From an uncultured Bacteroidales bacterium (GTDB lineage Bacteria > Bacteroidota > Bacteroidia > Bacteroidales > UBA932), in NCBI GenBank assembly GCA_947168065.1, contig CAMVKH010000003.1:1-64000 (forward strand): a stretch of DNA of 64,000 nt, written 5' to 3'. Shown piece by piece: positions 1-7,341 of the stretch. The notes beneath the pieces are model-generated. The model did not search any database. It was given only the letters and a program-made list of their open reading frames with translations, and was not told the DNA's origin. How positions within the stretch are numbered: the stretch's first letter is position 1; each line of letters starts with the position of its first letter. Made by a program: the position numbers and the translations under genes.

Positions 1-2
1 TC

Positions 3-131
3 CCGCAGAACATCGCCGACCGCGACCCGCTCAACGTCGATGTCCGCAACTACCTCGAGCCGATCTGCTCCGACGTCATCCGTCAGTATGCTGACAAGGG
101 TTACGACATCACGCAGAACCCGGGCTGGTAG
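3..131 (+). CDS. C-terminal fragment of an unrecognised protein
   Basis: An open frame runs in from before the window and ends at a TAG at 129-131. It gives 42 residues ending DITQNPGW. The frame is open from base 3 and its codon use (G/C third positions) matches the neighbouring genes, so it is probably the real 3' end of a gene. I do not recognise the family from this tail. It is followed by a short palindrome and a strong terminator, which fits the end of a transcription unit. Confidence 0.6.
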   Translation, partial: PQNIADRDPLNVDVRNYLEPICSDVIRQYADKGYDITQNPGW

Positions 132-139
132 GATCCCGG

Positions 140-160
140 ATTCCCGGTCAAACCGGGAAT
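140..160. repeat. Short intergenic palindrome, CCCGGTCAAACCGGG family
   Basis: A 21-base near-perfect palindrome lies just after the stop codon of the partial gene. Related sequences built on CCCGGnTTGACCGGG occur at 7280-7334 and 58415-58440, always between genes. They look like a dispersed REP-type palindrome family. Confidence 0.6.
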
Positions 161-172
161 GATGCAATGATG

Positions 173-204
173 AAAGAGCCGCTCGTTGGAGCGGCTCTTT
201 TTAT
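173..204. terminator. Intrinsic terminator, bidirectional
   Basis: The stem AAAGAGCCGCTC (173-184) pairs perfectly with GAGCGGCTCTTT (189-200) across a 4-base loop, followed by a T-rich run. The A run on the left serves the opposite strand. It therefore sits between and can serve both the partial gene (+) and the DUF456 gene (-), which converge here. Confidence 0.85.
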
Positions 205-678
205 TTACAGGAATTTGATGATATAGAAGATCATCACGCCTGAAGCGGTCAGCTTCAGGCCGGTGCTCAGCAGGAAACCGAGGAAGGAGCCGAAGGCGGG
301 TTTGACCGAATCGACGACATCGCGTCCGCTCACGAAGACTTCCGCGAGCAGCGCGCCCAGAAAACTGCCGACGATCATACCCCACGGGGGGAAGAACAGC
401 AGACCCACGATCAGGCCCACGAAACTGCCGCGACCCGCGGCCTTGGATCCGCCTGTCTTGGTGGTAATCCAGGAAGGGGCCAGGTAATCGACAATCGTCA
501 CCACGACGGCGACCACCAGCCAGGCGATAAGCAGGCCGCTGGTCATGCCTTCCGGATGGGTCAGGAACACCAGCAGCATGCCGACCCACGACAACGGCGG
601 CCCGGGGAGTACGGGAAGTACGCATCCCACCAGGCCGGCGATGCCAAGGATGACAGCGATAATTTTAAGAATAATCAT
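205..678 (-). CDS. DUF456 family small membrane protein
   Basis: The protein is 157 residues and almost entirely hydrophobic, with about four membrane segments. Glycine-rich turns such as LPVLPGPPLSW near residues 22-32 and a GLIVGLLFFPPWG stretch near residues 90-102 are typical of DUF456 proteins. These are predicted inner-membrane proteins of unknown function that are widespread in bacteria. It is a single gene on the minus strand, with the terminator immediately beyond its stop. I see no membrane-independent domain or catalytic motif. The family assignment is by sequence pattern and the cellular role is unknown. Confidence 0.75.
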   Translation of the reverse strand: MIILKIIAVILGIAGLVGCVLPVLPGPPLSWVGMLLVFLTHPEGMTSGLLIAWLVVAVVVTIVDYLAPSWITTKTGGSKAAGRGSFVGLIVGLLFFPPWGMIVGSFLGALLAEVFVSGRDVVDSVKPAFGSFLGFLLSTGLKLTASGVMIFYIIKFL

Positions 679-774
679 TTAAGTGTCTAAATGCGCCATC
701 AGGCGCTAGCGGAGGCCGTTGTGGGAGCCTGTGCAACAGCAGGCCGAAGCGGCGGGGTTCGGGGCAGCGCCCCG

Positions 775-2151
775 TCAAAACATATAATCCCAGGCGGGGA
801 GCTGGACAGGCTTGGTCTTGAGCGCGTTGAGCGCCTTCTCGCTGAGGTACTTCCGAGGGATGACGATACGGAACAGGTATTCGTTGAACCATTCGTCGGT
901 GAAGGTCACATAGCCATGGTTGCCGCTGGCGGGGCCCCAGCTGTTCTCGAGTTCCCATTTCACGGGAACGTCGTTCTCATCGGTATCGCAGCCGATCAGC
1001 AGCATGGCGTGCGAGGAACCGCTCTGGCGGGTGAGGATACGGGCCTTCTTGTCCATATCGAGCGTGATGCCGAAGAGCGAGGCGTAATCGTAGTAATCCA
1101 CGTCCATGATGCCTTTCGCCCGGTCGCTCTGCTTGCCGACGTCGCAGGAGATGTAGAGCGGGTTGTTGTCCTTGATCGAGGCAAGGGCCGCCGGTTTGAT
1201 CTCCTCGTTCGGCAGGTTCAGGTAGCACCAGTTGACGCCTTCATATGTATTGCGGTACGACGCGATGTCGTAGACCTTGTAGTATTCGCGGGTCGGGTCG
1301 TTCATGATCATGATGAACGTGTCGGGATTGTAGTCTTTCGGAACGATGCTCTTGTAGAACTCCAGCGGGGTGGTCTTGAGCGTCTTGACATTACCCTTGG
1401 CATCCCGGTAGCGCCATGTGAACTCCGTCGGCGGCTCGCCGAGGCAGAGCGCCAGCACGCGGTAGACCTCTTTGAGGATTTCTATCTTCTTGGCTTCGAG
1501 CGCTTTCTTTTTGGCGCCGGATGCGGCCATCTCGCGCAGATGCCAGCCACCGGTACGCAGCAGCTCGTTCAGCACGCCGCGCATCTGGGCCGTGTTGTTG
1601 GAGTGCTCGGTCTCAGGCATGATCTCCTGCGGTACCACGCCGTATTTCTCGGCGATGTCCCAGAAAAGGTTCCATACGCCGCCATCTGCAACGGGCGCCT
1701 TGAAATAGAACTCCACGTCCCGGTCGGTGATGTCGCGGTCAGTCGTAGCGATGACGTTCTCCAGGAAGAGGTTCGCCTTCTCGAACTGGTCCCAGAAGAA
1801 GGAATAGTTGTGCGAGAAGTCGAAATTGTTCAGTTCGAATTTCTTCATGACGGTCGGGCGCAGCACGTTCATCGAGGTGAACATCCAGCAGCGTCCGGAA
1901 CTCAGCTGGTTCGTGATGCCCTTGACATCGCAGCGATACTTGAAGAAGTGGTCGATCTTGCCGGCCTTTTCGTGGTTGTAGGTGAAGGCCTTGATGTCGC
2001 GGTCGGTCGTCAGGGCGTTCTGGATGGCTTTGGTGGAGGCGTCCTTGACGAAGCTGCCCTGGATCTCCTTGAGTTCGGCCTGGCCGATGCTCTGCGCACC
2101 CGCTGCAATCCAGAGCAGCAGGGCGGCAAGGGTGAAGAGGCTCTTTTTCAT
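775..2151 (-). CDS. pepC: Aminopeptidase C (bleomycin hydrolase-type C1 cysteine peptidase)
   Basis: This is a papain-fold C1B peptidase that removes N-terminal residues from peptides. The catalytic cysteine sits in the motif SSGRCWMFTSMN. The histidine is in SSHAMLLIGCD and the asparagine in WELENSWG, so the Cys-His-Asn triad is complete. The start MKKSLFTLAALLLWIAAGAQS gives a cleavable signal peptide, so the enzyme is probably periplasmic rather than cytosolic as in lactic acid bacteria. An alternative ATG lies 6 bases upstream. The gene starts a few bases after the stop of pepP on the same strand, so the two form a peptide-degradation operon. Confidence 0.9.
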   Translation of the reverse strand: MKKSLFTLAALLLWIAAGAQSIGQAELKEIQGSFVKDASTKAIQNALTTDRDIKAFTYNHEKAGKIDHFFKYRCDVKGITNQLSSGRCWMFTSMNVLRPTVMKKFELNNFDFSHNYSFFWDQFEKANLFLENVIATTDRDITDRDVEFYFKAPVADGGVWNLFWDIAEKYGVVPQEIMPETEHSNNTAQMRGVLNELLRTGGWHLREMAASGAKKKALEAKKIEILKEVYRVLALCLGEPPTEFTWRYRDAKGNVKTLKTTPLEFYKSIVPKDYNPDTFIMIMNDPTREYYKVYDIASYRNTYEGVNWCYLNLPNEEIKPAALASIKDNNPLYISCDVGKQSDRAKGIMDVDYYDYASLFGITLDMDKKARILTRQSGSSHAMLLIGCDTDENDVPVKWELENSWGPASGNHGYVTFTDEWFNEYLFRIVIPRKYLSEKALNALKTKPVQLPAWDYMF

Positions 2152-2158
2152 ATTCATA

Positions 2159-3553
2159 TCAGTCAGTATACATAGTATTTTCAATTTCTTCCACCGTGAT
2201 GGGGATGCGCTTCACGCCGAGGATGCGGGCGCCCTGCGCCGTGATCAGCAGGTCGTCTTCGAGGCGGATGCCGCCGAAGTCGTAGTAGCTCTCCAGTTTG
2301 TCGAAGTTCACGAACTGTGCGTTGTGGCCTTCGCTCTTCCATTTCTCGATCAGCGCGGGGATGAAGTAGATACCCGGTTCATCGGTAATCACGTGGCCGG
2401 GGACGAGCTTGCGCGCCATGCGCAGCGAGCCCAGGCCGAGCTGTTTGGCGCGGGTCTGGTCGGGATCGTATCCCACGTAGTTCTCGCCCAAGTCTTCCAT
2501 ATCGTGCACGTCGAGGCCCATGTTGTGGCCCAGACCGTGCGGCATGAAGAGGCCCTGCACGCCCGCGGCCACCATCTCGTCAACGTCGCCCCGCACCAGG
2601 CCCAGGTTCTTGAGGCCCTGCACGATGATCTTCGAGGCGCCCAGGTGCACTTCGCGGTAGGTCACGCCGGGGAAGGAGGCTTCGCGCGCATAGTCGTTCG
2701 CGGCCAGGACGATATTGTAGATGTCTTTCTGCTTCTGGGTGAACTTTCCGCCCGTGGGCAGGGTACGCGTGTTGTCGGAGCAGTAGTGCGAGGCGATCTC
2801 AACGCCAGCATCGATCACGCAGAGACGGCCCTCCGTGAGCACGGCGTCGTGGCAGTGGTTGTGGAGCGTTTCGCCGTGCTGCGAGAGGATGGTGGGGAAC
2901 GAGGTCATCACGCCGCCGCTGTGGCAGACGCCTTCCATCACGCCCACGATCTCCTGCTCCACCATGCCGAGACGCATCATCTTCATCGCGGTCACGTGCA
3001 TTGTGTAGCCCAGGTTGCAGGCCTTGTCGATCTCAGCGATCTCGCACGGCTCCTTCACCAGACGAAGCGCCACCACGGCTTTGATGAGCGCCACGCTGGC
3101 TGCTTCCTTCAAGCCGTCGAGCGGGATGCCGAGCATCCGGTGCAACAGCATCTTGTTGTGGTTGCGGTAGGGCGGCAGGATGTGGATGGTGCGGCCCTTG
3201 GCTTTCGCTTCTTTCAGGCAATCAGCCAGTTTGGCAAGCGGCGCCGTTTCGCGGACGCCGACTTCTGCCGCCTGGTCGGCAACGAGGGGCTGCGGGCCCA
3301 TCCAGATGATGTCGTCGATGTCCACGTCGTTGCCGAAAATCACTTCCCGGCCCGTATCGGCATCGATGACGGCGGCCAGGTCGGGCTTGTCGAGCCCGAA
3401 GAAGTACAGGAACGAGCTGTCCTGACGGAACTGGTACTGGTTATCGGGATAGTTGCAGCTGGCTTCGCTGTTGCCCAGCAAGAGGATCACGCCTTCCTTC
3501 ACGCTTTCCAGAAGCCGTTTCCTGCGCGAGATATAGATTTCTTTTTCGAACAT
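2159..3553 (-). CDS. pepP: Xaa-Pro aminopeptidase, M24B family
   Basis: The protein has 464 residues when started at MFEKEIYISRRKRLL. The N-terminal creatinase-like domain (about 1-170) is followed by the pita-bread metallopeptidase domain. Metal-binding motifs are visible: DAGVEIASHYCSDNTRT (two Asp), HGLGHNMGLDVHD (His), TDEPGIYF (Glu) and GGIRLEDD (Glu). It cleaves N-terminal residues that precede proline and requires two divalent metals. There is no signal peptide, so it should be cytoplasmic. The longer open frame upstream of this Met would overlap the promoter region of the divergent nagB-like gene, so the downstream Met is preferred. It is probably co-transcribed with pepC. Confidence 0.92.
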   Translation of the reverse strand: MFEKEIYISRRKRLLESVKEGVILLLGNSEASCNYPDNQYQFRQDSSFLYFFGLDKPDLAAVIDADTGREVIFGNDVDIDDIIWMGPQPLVADQAAEVGVRETAPLAKLADCLKEAKAKGRTIHILPPYRNHNKMLLHRMLGIPLDGLKEAASVALIKAVVALRLVKEPCEIAEIDKACNLGYTMHVTAMKMMRLGMVEQEIVGVMEGVCHSGGVMTSFPTILSQHGETLHNHCHDAVLTEGRLCVIDAGVEIASHYCSDNTRTLPTGGKFTQKQKDIYNIVLAANDYAREASFPGVTYREVHLGASKIIVQGLKNLGLVRGDVDEMVAAGVQGLFMPHGLGHNMGLDVHDMEDLGENYVGYDPDQTRAKQLGLGSLRMARKLVPGHVITDEPGIYFIPALIEKWKSEGHNAQFVNFDKLESYYDFGGIRLEDDLLITAQGARILGVKRIPITVEEIENTMYTD

Positions 3554-3655
3554 ATCGATGGTATTTGGGTTTGCAATCGGTAAAAATACACAAATCCCGC
3601 GAGAAAACAAAGCGGCTCCCTATTTTTGGGGAGTATATCGTTACGGCAAAACTCC

Positions 3656-3663
3656 TATATTTG
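3656..3663 (+). promoter_or_regulatory. Bacteroidota -7 promoter box (TATATTTG)
   Basis: TATATTTG matches the TAnnTTTG -7 consensus of Bacteroidota sigma-ABfr promoters and lies 20 bases before the ATG at 3684. A clear -33 element is not visible. Confidence 0.6.
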
Positions 3664-3683
3664 CACAGATAAAATACAAGGAT

Positions 3684-5612
3684 ATGAAACGCGATCACTT
3701 TACCCTCCCCTATGATGGCGGCCTGATCGAGAAAGACCTGCCGAAAGGAATCCTTCACTCCTATGAAAAAGTCTGGACCCACATTTTCGACGACGCCTTC
3801 CCGGCCTCGAATGCCGTGGCCGACCTCATCGTAGATGCCATCCGGAAGACCGAAGGGCGCCTGTTCCGCCTCGGCCTGACCACCGGCTCCACCCCGACCC
3901 CGCTCTACAACGAGCTGGCTCGCCGCTACCAGGCCGGTGAAGTGTCTTTCAAAAACGTGGAGGTCATCTCGATCGACGAGTATTATCCTTCCACCCGCGA
4001 AGAGCGCCAGAGCCGCAACTACCAGTTGCACGAGGCCCTGCTCGACAAGGTGGACATCCTCGAAGAGAACATCCATATCCCGGACGGCAGTGTCCCGCAG
4101 GACAAAATCACCGAATACAACGCCGCTTTCGACCAGATCGCCCGCAACCTCGACCTGCTGGTGATCGGCATCGGCGAACAGGGACAGGTCGGCTTCAACG
4201 AAGCCGGCACTACGCCCAAGAGCCGCACCCGCACCGTGCGCCTTTCCTATCCTTCCCGCAAGCGCCAGGCCCGCTTCTTCAACGGCGACATGGCCTCCAC
4301 CCCGACGATGGCCCTGACCATCGGCCTGAGCACAATGCTCTCGGCCAAGAAGATCGTCCTGATGGCATGGGGCGAAGACAAGGCCGCCGCCGTAAAAGCC
4401 ATCGCCGAAGACAACCCGAACCCGGCCTGCCCGGCCTCCTATCTCCAGGCCCACGAAGACATCAGCTTCTTCGTCGACCAGAACGCCGCCGGCAAGCTCA
4501 CCCGCGTCGTCGCGCCCTGGCTCATCGGCCCCTGCGACTGGACGCGCAAATTTGTCCGCGGCGCCGTGGTGTGGCTCTGCCAGACCGTCCATAAACCCAT
4601 CCTCAAGCTCACGGAAAAAGACTATCTCGACAACTCGCTGGGCGAGCTGATCGAACGCTTCGGCCCTTACGACAAGATCAATATCGACGTCTTCAACGAC
4701 CTGCAGCATACCATCACCGGCTGGCCCGGCGGCAAGCCCAATGCCGACGATTCGACCCGTCCGGTTTCCGCCAAGCCTTTCCCGAAGACCGTGCTCATCT
4801 TTTCGCCGCACCCCGATGACGATGTCATCTCGATGGGCGGCACGTTCATCCGCCTCGCAAGCCAGGGACACAATGTCCACGTAGCCTACGAAACCTCCGG
4901 CAACGTGGCTGTCCACGACGACGTGGTGCTCCAGCATATGGACGCAGCCTACCAGCTGGGCTTCGCCGACAAGTTCGACGAGGTCAAGGCACTGGTCGAC
5001 AGCAAGGTCCCCGGGGAACCGGAGCCGCGTAAGCTCCTGGAAATCAAAGGTGCCATCCGCCGCAGCGAAGCCCGTGGCGCCGTCCGGTCCTTCGGACTGG
5101 ACGACAACACGAACGCACACTTCCTCAACCTTCCGTTCTACGAATCGGGCGGCATCAAGAAGAATCCGCGCACGCAGGCCGACGTGGACATCATCAAGAA
5201 GCTCATCTCCGACCTGAAACCGCACATGATCTTCATGGCCGGCGACCTGGCCGACCCGCACGGCACGCACCGCGTCTGCACGGAAGCCGCGCTGGAAGCC
5301 GTTGAGCAGCTCCGCGAAGAAGGCTGCCCGTGGATTGCCGACACGCACATCTGGCTCTACCGCGGTGCCTGGATGGAATGGGAACTCGGCCGCGTGGACA
5401 TGGCCGTCCCCCTGAGCCCCGACGAGGTCATCAAGAAACGCCATGCCATCTTCCGCCACCTCTCCCAGAAGGACATCGTGCCCTTCCCGGGCGAAGATCC
5501 GCGCGAGTTCTGGCAGCGCGCCGAAGAACGTACCCAGAACACCGCCCGCCTCTACGACGAACTCGGCATGGCCGAATACCAGGCCATGGAGGTGTTCCTG
5601 AAACTCTGCTAG
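3684..5612 (+). CDS. NagB-like sugar-phosphate isomerase domain fused to LmbE/PIG-L deacetylase domain
   Basis: The protein has 642 residues in two domains. Residues about 25-300 resemble glucosamine-6-phosphate deaminase (TTGSTPTPLYN, the active-site Asp in SIDEYY at D98, FNE at 171-173). Residues about 365-640 are an LmbE/PIG-L domain with the zinc motif SPHPDDDV (374-381) and DPHGTHR. This fusion is known from Bacteroides, where it is annotated as a deaminase-like protein. The usual deaminase motif DGHIxFNE reads QGQVGFNE here, so the catalytic Asp and His are both Gln while the Glu remains. Classical GlcN6P deamination is therefore doubtful; a sugar-phosphate binding role plus deacetylation is possible. 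The start is the Met after the promoter. Confidence 0.85.
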   Translation: MKRDHFTLPYDGGLIEKDLPKGILHSYEKVWTHIFDDAFPASNAVADLIVDAIRKTEGRLFRLGLTTGSTPTPLYNELARRYQAGEVSFKNVEVISIDEYYPSTREERQSRNYQLHEALLDKVDILEENIHIPDGSVPQDKITEYNAAFDQIARNLDLLVIGIGEQGQVGFNEAGTTPKSRTRTVRLSYPSRKRQARFFNGDMASTPTMALTIGLSTMLSAKKIVLMAWGEDKAAAVKAIAEDNPNPACPASYLQAHEDISFFVDQNAAGKLTRVVAPWLIGPCDWTRKFVRGAVVWLCQTVHKPILKLTEKDYLDNSLGELIERFGPYDKINIDVFNDLQHTITGWPGGKPNADDSTRPVSAKPFPKTVLIFSPHPDDDVISMGGTFIRLASQGHNVHVAYETSGNVAVHDDVVLQHMDAAYQLGFADKFDEVKALVDSKVPGEPEPRKLLEIKGAIRRSEARGAVRSFGLDDNTNAHFLNLPFYESGGIKKNPRTQADVDIIKKLISDLKPHMIFMAGDLADPHGTHRVCTEAALEAVEQLREEGCPWIADTHIWLYRGAWMEWELGRVDMAVPLSPDEVIKKRHAIFRHLSQKDIVPFPGEDPREFWQRAEERTQNTARLYDELGMAEYQAMEVFLKLC

Positions 5613-5631
5613 CGGCCCACCCGGGCCTCCC

Positions 5632-5771
5632 GCCAAACAGCCGAAACCTGATCGGCCCTACACGCTCTGTAGGGCCGTTTTTTTTTGCGCCAAGCCCCGG
5701 TCTCGGCCCTTGGCGCAAAGGGAACACCGCGAGAAGGAGCCGGAAGAAGGACGGACTTGCGGCTATTTGGC
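5632..5771 (+). repeat. 140-bp hairpin element, copy A (inverted partner at 12375-12513)
   Basis: The sequence is bounded by GCCAAACAGCCG at the left and CGGCTATTTGGC at the right, which are inverted repeats of each other with few mismatches. Inside are two hairpins: CGGCCCTACA/TGTAGGGCCG followed by nine T, and TTTGCGCCAAG (5684-5694)/CTTGGCGCAAA (5709-5719). Copy B matches the reverse complement with about five substitutions and one indel over 140 bases. The element begins 20 bases after the nagB-like gene and supplies its terminator. Confidence 0.85.
5653..5686 (+). terminator. Intrinsic terminator inside repeat copy A
   Basis: A 10-bp perfect stem CGGCCCTACA/TGTAGGGCCG with a 5-base loop is followed by nine T. 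It terminates the nagB-like/LmbE transcript and is part of the repeat element. Confidence 0.85.
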
Positions 5772-5817
5772 AGCGTTAGGCGGGGAGGCAGCTTGCTTAA
5801 GCCAGCCAGGTAAGATG

Positions 5818-7266
5818 TCAGGTCGTGGTGGAACAGATCAGGTGTCGCTCGATGACCGTCTGGCCGTCGAGGATTTCGAAACAGTCAGTGCTGCCCGTTG
5901 TGCCAGCGCTCCTGCGCCGCTGGAAACGGTAGGAGGGATGCTCCTTGATGGCTTTCTTGGCTGCCGCCAGGGCTGACTCTCCGTCGGGATGTCTGAAGAT
6001 CAAGGGGTCGTTGGTCGAAGCGGTCGTGGACGACGAAACCGGCGAGACCGTTGAAGCCGTCTGAATCTCTGCTGAGGCCGTCTGATTGTGCGTGCGTTCA
6101 TAGGCCAGCAAACGGGCATCTTCGGCAAGCGCCCGCTGCTCGTCGTACTGCCGGTCCCATTCCCGATAGTATTCCATCTTCGGGTCCTCGAACAGCGACA
6201 TCTGGACGACGGACTCGTGGGTGAGTTTGCTGACGCCGAGGCCGACGAGCCGCAGGGGCGTAACCCCGTCCCAGACTTCTGACAGCATCCGGCGGGCCTC
6301 ATTCAAGATTACCGCCGTCACGTCGGTAGGCTGCGCAACTTGGCACTGCTTCTGTGCGACGGTGAAATCCTTGTACTTGATTGTGAGCGAGATGGTCGAT
6401 GCGCGGAAGGAATCGCGCCGGATACGGTGGGCCACGATGCAGGCTACGTTGAACAGCTCCCGGTCGAGGGCTTTCGGGTCGGAAAGATCGCCTTTGAATG
6501 TCCGCTCGGCGCTGTAACTCTTGGCTTCGGCCATTTCGGTTTCCACCGGGGAATCGTCGCGGCCGTTGGCGTTGTCGTGAAGCTGTTGGGCGAATTTGCG
6601 GCCGACGAGTCGTGTCAGCTGACCCGCCTCCAGCCGCGCCAGGTCGCCGATGGTATTGATGCCGTAGGCCACGAGGCGCTCTTCGGTCTTGCGTCCGACC
6701 CAAAGCAGGTCGCGGACGGGCAGCGGCCACATCTTTTCAGGGATTTCATTTTCCCAGAGCGTATGCACCCTGTCGGGCTTCTCAAAATCCGAGGCCATCT
6801 TGGCCAGCAGCTTGTTGGGGCCGACACCGACATTCACGGTAAATCCCAGCCGGGACTTGACTTCATCTTTCAGCCGGGTGGCAACCTCCGCCGGGTCGCG
6901 GCCGCCGCATCTGAGCGTCATATCGATGAAGCATTCATCGATGCTGAATTGCTGGAGGACGGGACTGTATCTGCGGCAGATTGCAATGAAAGCGTCGGAG
7001 CACTGCTTGTACCAATGCCAGTCGCCCCGCACGATGACCAGTTGCGGATACTTCCGAAGCGCCATCGACAGGGGTTGTGCGGACCGGATTCCCAACTTTT
7101 TGGCCGGAATCGATGCGGCGGCGATGATGCTCCGCCGGTCGTCCGGGTCGCCCGACACCACCGAAGGCACCAGCCGGATGTCGGGCTGGCCTTCCTGGAT
7201 GAGTTTGACCGCCGTCCAGCTCAAAAAAGCCGAGTTGACGTCGATATGGAAAACAATGCGCGCCAT
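5818..7266 (-). CDS. dinB: DNA polymerase IV, Y-family translesion polymerase
   Basis: The protein is 482 residues starting at MARIVFHIDVNSAF. The catalytic motifs are present: FHIDVNSAF (metal-binding Asp), the Tyr/Arg steric region, and SIDECFIDM (Asp-Glu pair) near residue 105. The helix-hairpin-helix region reads YGINTIGDLARLE. The little-finger domain runs to about residue 370. It is longer than the usual 350-370 residues: after a Ser/Thr-rich linker there is an extra tail of about 60 residues of unknown role (RHPDGESALAAAKKAIKEH). It copies past DNA lesions with low fidelity. It is a single gene on the minus strand; I see no LexA box. Confidence 0.92.
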   Translation of the reverse strand: MARIVFHIDVNSAFLSWTAVKLIQEGQPDIRLVPSVVSGDPDDRRSIIAAASIPAKKLGIRSAQPLSMALRKYPQLVIVRGDWHWYKQCSDAFIAICRRYSPVLQQFSIDECFIDMTLRCGGRDPAEVATRLKDEVKSRLGFTVNVGVGPNKLLAKMASDFEKPDRVHTLWENEIPEKMWPLPVRDLLWVGRKTEERLVAYGINTIGDLARLEAGQLTRLVGRKFAQQLHDNANGRDDSPVETEMAEAKSYSAERTFKGDLSDPKALDRELFNVACIVAHRIRRDSFRASTISLTIKYKDFTVAQKQCQVAQPTDVTAVILNEARRMLSEVWDGVTPLRLVGLGVSKLTHESVVQMSLFEDPKMEYYREWDRQYDEQRALAEDARLLAYERTHNQTASAEIQTASTVSPVSSSTTASTNDPLIFRHPDGESALAAAKKAIKEHPSYRFQRRRSAGTTGSTDCFEILDGQTVIERHLICSTTT

Positions 7267-7279
7267 GGGCCGAAAAAGA

Positions 7280-7334
7280 CCCCGGGTCAAGCCCCGGGGT
7301 CACATCGTTTGTCATGCCCGGCTTCGACCGGGCA
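7280..7334. repeat. Pair of short intergenic palindromes
   Basis: Two adjacent palindromes, CCCCGGGTCAAGCCCCGGGG (7280-7299) and TGCCCGGCTTCGACCGGGCA (7315-7334), lie between the S9 peptidase stop and dinB. They belong to the same family as 140-160 and 58415-58440, preceded by GTCAT in the second unit. Confidence 0.6.
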
Positions 7335-7341
7335 CCTTGTC

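Noticed and set aside
3441..5636. A 731-residue minus-strand frame opposite the NagB-like/LmbE gene
   Set aside because: It is an antisense shadow; the plus strand encodes two recognisable domains.
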